This document shows positions 56,404 through 64,000 of a stretch of DNA of 64,000 nt, in pieces. Positions within the stretch are counted from its first letter, which is position 1, and every line of letters begins with the position of its first letter. The notes under the pieces were generated by a model. The model was not told the DNA's origin. It did no database searches and saw only the letters and a program-made list of their open reading frames with translations. A program made the translations under genes and the position numbers. This DNA is from Ampelocalamus luodianensis (Eukaryota > Streptophyta > Magnoliopsida > Poales > Poaceae): contig CM070619.1 of assembly GCA_036346255.1 (NCBI GenBank), positions 37,144,342 to 37,208,341 of the forward strand, given 5' to 3'.

Positions 56404-57579
56404 TGTAACATCCCAATTTTGGACTTGTGTTTCAAATGTAAGAAAATGAGTAGAAATTAAAACTTTTTCTTACATCATATATTTCCTGTATGTTATAAAC
56501 AAATCTTGTAAAAGAAATATGGGAATGCAAAGTCACAAGTCTTTTGATCCAAAACCTTGTCTTGCAAAAACATTCTTGTCAAAATTTTGTGATCATCTCC
56601 TGGGAATATTTTTCCTAAGTTCTAGGGTTGGTGTGTGACCCCTCTGAAAAATTTCACAATTTTTAGAAATTGTTTGAATGCTTTTGGAGGTCAGTCAAAC
56701 TTGTTTGACTATCAGTCAAACCCTATTCCAGAACCTTGCAGACTTTTTGGAGAAAAATGCACTATATAAAAACCTCTGAAAATTTTACACAAGGTTAATA
56801 TCTAAGTTAGCAAGCTCCTGTAAAAATTTCAGAATTTTTGGAGTTGTTTTGCTACCTCAAATAAATCCCCAAATCCTGTCTCAATTCAAAACCCTAAAAA
56901 TGGAACTCTGGTCTGAGTCAGACTTGGGCTCGAGTCAAACCCGAGCCCAGGTCATTTGACTTGATCGAACCAAGCCGCCTTGGTTCTGAGCCGTTGGATT
57001 AAGATCCAACTCATACGATCTCCTCTGTTGTTTTAAACCTCTGGAGCCTTGGGCAAATCTTAGCCGTCCGATTAAAATCCAACCGCCCACGATCACCCTA
57101 GATTCTCTGGTCATCTTCTTCCGCGCGCCGTGCGTGAATAGAGGGAGGCATGGCCTGGTCCTTTCATGCTCCCTCGTCACCGCCTACTTGTCGGGGCAGT
57201 GCTGCGCGTCAGTGCTTTCGGCTCAAAGCCGTGCCTCACGCTCGACCGCAGATCACAACGGGGTCCCCTTTCCTTGTGCCGAGCTCATTAGCTTCAAAAA
57301 ACCTCCGAGCTCCTCATTTGGACCTCTTCTACTTCCCCAACTCACCCTTTGTGTGTTGAGGTCAAAAACCCCTGAAATCCCCAAATCGCCATTGCTGACC
57401 CGTGAAGTTCCACTGTGGATATTGGTGCTCCAGTGGTTCTTCTTCAAATCTTTTTGTACCCTTTTGAGCTCCATATCCTTATATTCATTTTCCCTAACTT
57501 AATTTTGGGTTTCATTCTCAGGAATCACTCAATTTTAAGTTTGAATCTTTTCGGCCGAATTCACCCCCTTTTCTTCTCT

Positions 57580-57596
57580 AGCTCCGGTAAGTGGTT
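57580..57596 (+). other. Conserved leader splice donor in LTR C
   Basis: TAGCTCCG/GTAAGTGGTTC; matches the same motif in LTRs D and E, within otherwise diverged flanks. Confidence 0.5.
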
Positions 57597-59430
57597 CTTT
57601 TGGCAATTAATTGTTCATGGACCTTCTGTGGGCCTTAATGCAGCTATTTTGACCACTAGTGGTGTTCATTTTAGCTCAGGTCTCTATTTCCTCTTCGTCT
57701 TCTTCAGCTCTGGCAAGCTCCACCGTGGTCAAAGCTGCTCCGGCCATCTTTGAAGCCCTTCTTGGTTAAGGTAGCTTCTAATTAGTCCTTAAATGCTGTG
57801 GCACCCGCTTCTTTGGAATAGTGCGGACCTTTTTGACCATTTTCGCTTTCGGCCGATTTAGTCATCGTCTTTGATTTCCGGCTCGCCGGCGTTCTAGGCC
57901 GTCGCCACCGTCGAGGTCACCTCCACTGCGTGCGCAACATTATTGCAAACCCATTTTGGCACTTTGTGGGCACCGCCGTGGCCGGAGTCACCGGCGGCAA
58001 GGCTTTGGTTGCGCTCGGTCTCGTTGTCGGACGCGAGCTTCACTGTGCCGTTGTCGATTAAGACAATCATTAATGGCTAATGATTGTTGATTGTTGTTAA
58101 TGATTAGTTAGCTTTTAATTGATGTCCGAAAGAATCGTTTGAGTCACTCTCATCTGGGCCACGCCTTTTTAAATCACCCCCATGCGCGTTAAACCCATGT
58201 GCATGGCTTGCAGTCACTGACAGTGGGTCCCGCATGTCACTGTGTTTCAATGACAAGGGGGCCCAGTTCTTTAAACCCCTCTCGGGCGCGTGCGACAAGC
58301 TCATTGATTATGGACCGTTGATTTCAAGATCAACGGTCCAGATCTCTCTAAAACTTTGAACTCCAAAGGTCTCAATCTCCGTGGGCCGTCAGATCTAGAT
58401 CAACGGTCTAGATCTGAGTGGTCGTTCGGACCACCCGAGCTCCCAACCGCTCTGGATCGTCCATCTTGCGATCTGTGGCTGAGATGAGTGTGCCGTTTGG
58501 GTCACCCGAAGCGCGCTGCGCCCTGAGCCCTTCATCTCAAGATCTACGATCGAAGTTGGTTTGAGCCGTTCGGGTCACCCGAACGTCCCACTCGGCGTGG
58601 ATCGTTGGATCTAGATCCAACGGTGAACCTCTTTTTTGGACTGTGCGATTGCGTTGTGTGCGGAGTGTGTGGGCCGTTGGATCCTGAATCAAAGGCCCAC
58701 ATTCGTCCACTTCTTTTTCTTTTAGATAAGTTTGATGTTATTTCAGTAAGCCTTTATTTGTCAACTGAAAATTGTATTAAAACTTTGAAAATTCATAACT
58801 AATTCATTTGAAATTCTTTTTAGATGATTCCAGTTGGGATAAATTCATGTTTAACTAGAGTTTAATATAAAAATGCATTTAGACATGTTTCTGTAACAGA
58901 AAGTTTTATAAATAAAATTAACTTGATTTCAGCCATTTTAGAATATTCCAGAAATTGATTTGAAACTTGTAAAATGCATATCTTTTTATGTATAACTCCA
59001 AAATGTGCAAACTCAATCTTGTTAAATTCCTCTGTTAGCATACTTTAATATGAAATAGGTTTTGATCATGGTTTAATTTCTGAAAAATGATATGTGCTAG
59101 TGTCACAACTTAGAAAAATCATAAGTAAATCATTTTAACTCCAAAGTGAGTAAACTCAACTTTGCTGATCTTAGGATGTCATTATCTACCTACCATAAAA
59201 ATTTTAGACTCTAGATCGTTTTGAAAATTTATGCCATGAATAGTACTAGTAATTAATTTAGTTGAATTAACAGGCTGAGAGAAATGGTTTTAGCCATAAC
59301 CTTTACATGCTTAGTTCAAATGAAGTAATTCTTGTTGCTGTATGAATTTCGTAAGATTTGGATGACTTTTGCTGTTGGGTTTTGTTTGGTGTTCTTCGTT
59401 CTTATTGGTGTTATCGTATTTTTGCATTAG

Positions 59431-59493
59431 ATTCCGAAGATATTATTGGTCTTGAATCTGATGCACAGCAGCCAGACTCTGCCCTCCAGCAAG
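59431..59493 (+). other. Candidate exon B, LTR C
   Basis: 63 nt after acceptor TTTTTGCATTAG, phase 1, encoding SEDIIGLESDAQQPDSALQQ and ending CAAG, followed by GCAAGC (GC-type donor). Open throughout. Confidence 0.6.
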
Positions 59494-60479
59494 GCAAGCA
59501 GATGTAGCATTCATTTGATCATGTTGTTCCTATTATTTTCAAATTCTAATATGTTGTTTGCAAATTCTACGTATGCACTGCTATCTTGTTTTAAACTATT
59601 GTCGACTAGTTGACCTATTAGATGCATAATCTGTAGGAAAATATTTATCCTCTACTACTGAGCCTAGGTTTATTTTGCTGTGATTTTGGGTTCGTTGGAT
59701 GAGCCCTTGTCACTTAGTAGTATGTGTTGAAATGCTTAGTCATGCTTTAGCTATCGGTAGAAATGGACGGTTATCGACTTGTCTTAGTACTTTGGCGTGA
59801 GTTAGCTACAAGTCGCAGGAGGGCGTATGTGTTTTGTCTTGTGGTAAAATGAGGTGGTTCATGTGATGGGAGCATTGTAGTTGTCCGAAAAGCTTTACCC
59901 CGAGGGGTAGTTGTCTTTTCGGCTTTACAATGTAAGCGTATGGGTTTCTATCCATACGAGCGACTCATAGTTGATTCACAATATTGGAAATGTCTCGTAG
60001 GACTTAGCCGTGCCGGTATACCTTCAGAAGTGTGCTAATCTTGTGGCTTAAAGGCTGTCTGAAGTGTTGGTACATTGGTACACCCCTGTAGGCTTAAAAC
60101 TATTCGAATAGCCTCGTCCTAGGTTATGGACATGCTTGGGGAAGTCTTTTAAGAGTTAGACTACAACATTTTAATTAAAACTTGACGGGTGGTACGAATC
60201 GGGGATTCGTGCTATGTTGTGGTGGCTTTTGGGTTAGTCACCTCTAGGTAGTTAGTTGTTATTTAATGTTACTCGCTGTTATTTCAATGCTTAAAGACAT
60301 ATTTTTATCAATTGGCTTCAATCTATTACATTATTGCAAATGAAAATTGCTTTACGCGTCCAAATAACCATATAACCAATCTCCTTTGATACAACTTTCA
60401 TGTAGCTATGTATAGGCTTGTTACTCGTAAGTCTTGCGAGTACATTATTGTACTCATCTGCATTGCTTGTTGTGTGCAG

Positions 60480-60547
60480 AGGAAGAAGGTGAGCCCCAAG
60501 GGCCTCACTTTTGTGAGTTGTGTTGTGGCAGTGTGTGGGACGACTAG
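60480..60547 (+). other. Candidate exon C, LTR C
   Basis: 68 nt after acceptor TTGTGTGCAG, phase 1, reading EEGEPQGPHFCELCCGSVWD, then D and TAG at 60545-60547. Intact exon B and exon C with a usable donor and acceptor in one copy make this the best test case. Confidence 0.6.
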
Positions 60548-60873
60548 CTTAGCGGCCCAGTCGGTTGCCCTGTGGTTATGTGGCTAATCGGTCGTCTTTT
60601 GGTTAAAGCCATCTTATGGAATCTTTTGCTTCCGTTGTTATTTGATACTTAATGTCAATTGGTCGGTCGGCTCTTTTGTAATCACGTTATATTATGTATG
60701 TCGTTACTAGACTTGTTATAATATGATGTATGGAATTGATGCATGCTTTTGTAAAGATGTATGTGTGCTGCTTTTCTAGGAAGCACATGTCCATCGAGGC
60801 ACGTGTTATTTTGTTTGTAATGCTAGGGCCAATGGAAGGCTAAGGATTACAAGCTTAATAAACCGGGGTCTCA

Positions 60874-61585
60874 CTCTGATACTGACCGTAGAAACCCCTA
60901 GCTTGGTCATCCTTAGAGTATTTTGAAAACTTAGTTTCTAAATATCAAAGGATTCATGAAAATCTTAAGTAAATTCTCAGATTTTGCTTCTTATCTATCT
61001 TATCTTGCTCATCTCACCTTATTCTTGATTGAGTTTGAAAAGTTGTTTTCCTCTCATCTTTTTCTAAAGATAGAGCTTATCGATTAAATTGGTTTTGGGA
61101 GAACCATGAGAGTATAAATTGAAGTGTTGGCTGTCCATTGGTGAAGACTAGGAGCTCCTAAAGCTGTAAATTTCGCCAAGAGCATTGAAGAAGAAATCTG
61201 GACAGCAAGCACAAATTTCTGGACAACTATCTTTTAATTAGTAAATAGTGTTGAAAATGAGAGGTAATCCAACTAAAAACTTATGGGAATAAAAGGGGTA
61301 AGATGTGATATGAGTTAGCTAAGTGTCTAACCCTTCTTTAGGTGATTTTACCTTGCTTTTTAGCAGTGCTAAACCAAGGGTTGTATTCTGAAATTGCCTT
61401 CCTAAAACTAATTGCTCGTTCTTCCATACGAGTTAATCATACTAGGAAGCGGAGTTTGTAAACTGAGATCTTGCATTGAGTTTATGCTGGTTTTTAAGCT
61501 TTTGGAGTTCATTTCGTAGAAATGTTAATTGTTTTTCCTTATCTCCTGTCCCGGAGTTGTTGCTGACTTATCTTGGTGGAACAGG
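60874..61585 (+). other. Untranslated leader of element 2
   Basis: The leader between LTR and gag. Where the primer-binding site should be, the sequence reads CTCTGATACTGACC, which contains the core of the initiator-Met site in reverse-complement orientation, followed by GTAGAAACCCCTAGCTTGGT as in related elements. Beyond that I see only AT-rich, stop-rich sequence. Confidence 0.5.
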
Positions 61586-62652
61586 ATGGCAGAAAGAACC
61601 CGCAGCGGTCAGCCATTGGGTCATGATGAGGAGCTTCCCCCTCCTCTGACCATGGCCGAGGTTCTTGCTCAGATCGAGCGAACCGTATGGATCAGACTCG
61701 GATTCTGGAGGTCATCGCGAGGAATACCTCCACTCCCTCTGGTGCCTCGGGATCTGGAGGTGGTGGACATCACTCTCGTGGGGGACTTTTGGAGTTCCTC
61801 CGCACGCAGCCACTTACCTTCTCCCGATCCGAGGACCCTCTTAACGCGGATGATTGGCTGCGTCTGGTTGAGCGAAAGCTCAACGTTGCTTAGTGCCAGC
61901 AGCAGGAGAGGGCACTTTTCGCATCTCATCAGCTTGAGGGTGCAACACTCTCATGGTGGGAGAATTTTCTAGCCATGCAGCCCGTTGGCCATGTGATCAC
62001 TTGGGAGGAGTTTCACACTGCTTTCCGACGGGCTCATGTCCCCGCCGACATAATAAAGATAAAAAAGGAGTTCCTTGCGCTCAAACAAGGGCGTAAATCT
62101 GTGACTGAGTACCTCCATGAGTTTAACCATCTGGCGAGGTATGCTCCTGCTGAGGTGGCCACTGATGAGGCCAAGCAGGAGAAATTCATGGAGGGCTTGT
62201 CTGAGGAGCTGCAAGACAAGCTCTCTATTGTTGATTTTGCTGACTTCCAGACCTTGGTGGACAAGGCCATCATCGCCGAGCACAAGGCGAGAGCGCTGGG
62301 TGAGTCCCGCAAGCGCAAGTGGGAGGCCCACCGGTCTGCACAGGCCAGCCTCTCTCATCCCCGTGTTGGGCCTGCACCAGGGGCCCGTTCTTTCGCTTCA
62401 CCACCGTCGAGGCCGTCGGCGCCAGTCACTCGTCCCCCGCAAGCCGTGTTTCAGTCACGTGCACCTGCGGCCCAGCAACAGGGTGGCCTCCGCAATCTGG
62501 CTGCCGAGGTCACCTGCTTCTCCTGCAACTAGAAGGGTCACTATGCTTATAGTTACCCTGAGAAGATTGGAGCGGCCCCTCGTCCTAATGGAGGATGCGG
62601 GCAAGGGAATGGTCACCCACCTGACCAGAAGGTAGTCCAGAAGACCCAGGGC
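61586..62652 (+). pseudogene. Element 2 gag
   Basis: ATG at 61586 (MAERTRSGQPLGHDEELPPP) follows the leader. One frameshift near 61680 moves reading into the frame of 61687, which then continues through protease and RT. Gag core: PLNADDWLRLVERKLNVA, a TAG at 61891, LEGATLSWWENFLAMQPVGH, FRRAHVPADIIKIKKEFLAL, SVTEYLHEFNHLARYAP, FMEGLSEELQDKLSI. The CCHC knuckle (about 62515-62560) is destroyed: after CFSCN there is a TAG at 62530 and the last Cys is Tyr (YAYSYPEK). Confidence 0.9.
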
Positions 62653-63075
62653 GTGGGAAGCGGCCGAGTCAACCATATCTCGGCTAAGGAGGCTCAGGAG
62701 GCACCCGACATTGTGTTGGGTACGCTTCTTGTCAATTCTCGCCCTGCTGCAGTGTTATTTGATTCAGGAGCTTTGCATTCTTTTATTTCAAGATCATTTG
62801 CTGCTGCTAGTAACCTGCACTTTGTTCCTTTGGGGGTTCCTTTGCTTATTCGCTCTCCGGGTTCAGAAATAAGAGCTGATCAGGAATGTCGGAATGTTCC
62901 TATTGATATTGAAGGAGTGGGATTCTTGGTGAATCTCATCCTACTCGACTCAGCGTGTCTGGATGTGATTCTTGGCATAGATTGGTTGTCCCAACACTTA
63001 GGGTAAATCGATTGTGCTAGGAAGATTCTCTACCTAACCAACCCCTCAGGCGAACAGGCTGGGTTTTCACCGCAG
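62653..63075 (+). pseudogene. Element 2 aspartic protease
   Basis: Same frame as gag. Carries VNHISAKEAQEAPDIVLGTL, the catalytic LFDSGALHSFIS (Asp present, Ala-Leu where Ala-Ser is usual) and LDVILGIDWLSQHLG, then a TAA at 63004. It would cut the gag-pol polyprotein. Confidence 0.88.
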
Positions 63076-64000
63076 TTGCAAGGGCCACATCTTTGTGACC
63101 TTGAAGCGAAGCCAGCCTTGGAGATTCAGGATGTGCCCACAGTATGTGACTTTATGGATGTCTTTCTTGAAGATTTGCCTGGGATGCCTCCAGCCCGAGA
63201 CTTGGAGTTTGTCATTGAGTTGCTGCCCGGTACAGCCCCAAATTCGAAGGCGCCGTATCGAATGCCTCCTAATGAGTTGGAGGAGTTGAAGAAGCAATTA
63301 TGTGAGCTTCAAGCAAAGGGTTTTATCCACCCTAGCTCATCTCCTTGGGGATGTCCAGTTATTTTTGTGAAGAAGGACAAGACCTTGCGTATGTGTGTTG
63401 ATTACCGTCCGCTTAATGAAGTGACGATGAAAAACAAGTATCCTTTGCCTCGCATTGATGATCTCTTTGACCAGTTGACCAGAGCCCGTGTGTTCTCCAA
63501 GATCGACTTGAGGTTGGGGTATCATCAAGTCCGGATCAGGGCTGAATATATTCCAAAGACGGCTTTCACTACTCGTTATGGTCTTTACGAGTACACCGTC
63601 ATGTCTTTTGGCTTAACTAATGTTCCCGTTTTATTCATAAATCTTATGAACTCAGTGTTCATGGAGTATTTGGATAAGTTTGTTGTGGTATTCATTGATG
63701 ACATTCTCATCTACTCCAAGAGTGAAGAAGAGCATGCTGAGCATCTGCAGATTGTTTTGGGGAAGCAGCACGAGCACTAGCTTTATGCAAAGTTCAGCAA
63801 GTGCGAGTTCTAGTTGAAGGAAATGGCATTCTTGGGCCATGTTCTTTCAGTAGGAGGTGTGGTTGTGGACCCTAGCAAGGTCAGTGATGTGCTATCTTGG
63901 GGTCAGCCCAAGTCAGTCACCAATGTGCGGAGTTTTCTTGGTTTAGCAGGTTACTACCGTCGCTTTATCGAGAAGTTCTCCAAGATCGCGAAGCCGATGA
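63076..64000 (+). pseudogene. Element 2 reverse transcriptase, cut by window end
   Basis: Frame 63076-63780 contains VCDFMDVFLEDLPGMPPARD, the RT blocks APYRMPPNELEELKKQL, SSPWGCPVIFVKKDKTLRMC, VDYRPLNEVTMKNKYPLPRI, FSKIDLRLGYHQVRI, TRYGLYEYTVMSFGLTN and the catalytic FIDDILIYS at about 63690-63716. Stops are TAG at 63778 and TAG at 63811 (Trp position in the CEFWL motif); beyond these the frame continues with MAFLGHVLSVGGVVVD and FLGLAGYYRRFIEKFSKIAK to the end. Confidence 0.92.

Larger units (their letters stand above)
56404..60873 (+). mobile_element. 5' LTR of element 2 (LTR C, 4.47 kb)
   Basis: Starts TGTAACATCCCAATTTTGG and ends CCGGGGTCTCA. Same family as minus-strand solo LTR D. Leader donor AGCTCCG/GTAAGTGG at 57588, acceptor-like CTTCGTCTTCTTCAG ending about 57706, exon B at 59431-59493 and exon C at 60480-60547. 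Highly AT-rich between 58700 and 59400. Confidence 0.85.
56404..64000 (+). mobile_element. Ty3/gypsy chromovirus element 2, runs off the window
   Basis: 5' LTR 56404-60873, a 0.7 kb leader, then one long gag-protease-RT frame starting at 61586 and still in RT at the window end. It is inserted in LTR B after GAGGT. The 3' LTR is not in the window. Five stops and one frameshift are visible. RT sequence is clearly related to, but diverged from, element 1. Confidence 0.85.

Overview
This window looks like intergenic heterochromatin from a grass (Poaceae). Nearly all of it is transposable-element sequence, including very long Ty3/gypsy chromovirus LTRs, a CACTA (En/Spm) element with a TNP2-type transposase, and solo LTRs of Copia types. 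Some LTR 5' parts are GC-rich, as in grass genes. No intact single-copy host gene, tRNA or rRNA is visible, and every protein-coding region found is a TE or virus-like relic with stops or frameshifts.

Layout: (i) 1-2600 holds fragments of two LTRs. (ii) 2720-4900 is a compact, AT-rich minus-strand segment with a damaged large ORF, a TATA box and a leader. It resembles an endogenous pararetrovirus relic, but this is not certain. (iii) 4905 to beyond 54724 is chromodomain Ty3/gypsy element 1 (Tekay/Del type). Its 5' LTR is split twice, first by a 5.24 kb solo LTR (6977-12216, TSD ATGAA) and then by a 30 kb CACTA block (12820-43069, TSD ACA). Its gag-pol (43503-50423) is split by a 2.4 kb solo LTR (TSD CCCAA). 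Its 3' LTR starts at 50767. (iv) The CACTA element carries a TNP2-like gene, an internal copy of its 3' subterminal array, a foldback element, and a second gene (plant transposase_24-like plus Ulp1-like segments). It has itself been invaded by an LTR element at 14128-16130, a long LTR at 16131-21860, a Copia solo LTR (TSD CTTTT), a Sirevirus-like solo LTR (TSD CAGAC), a minus-strand solo LTR (TSD GTACC) that contains another solo LTR, and a further minus-strand LTR. Without these insertions it would be about 7.5 kb. (v) At 54725 a further LTR fragment interrupts the 3' LTR of element 1. At 56404 this fragment is in turn interrupted by gypsy element 2, with 5' LTR 56404-60873 and gag-pro-pol running off the window end.

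The main observation concerns the 3.6-5.2 kb LTRs themselves. Seven LTR copies, on both strands and strongly diverged, share a gene-like layout. They contain a short exon (63 nt in six copies, 60 nt in one) after a pyrimidine-rich acceptor, always in phase 1 and always ending CAAG (TAAG in one). About 1 kb further on there is a second short exon, also entered in phase 1, that encodes an acidic peptide (in five copies with an FCE[LM]C motif) and ends at a conserved TAG. Three of the copies also have a TATA box and a conserved leader splice donor upstream, or one of the two. This suggests a small spliced gene carried inside the LTR, which I do not recognise as described.
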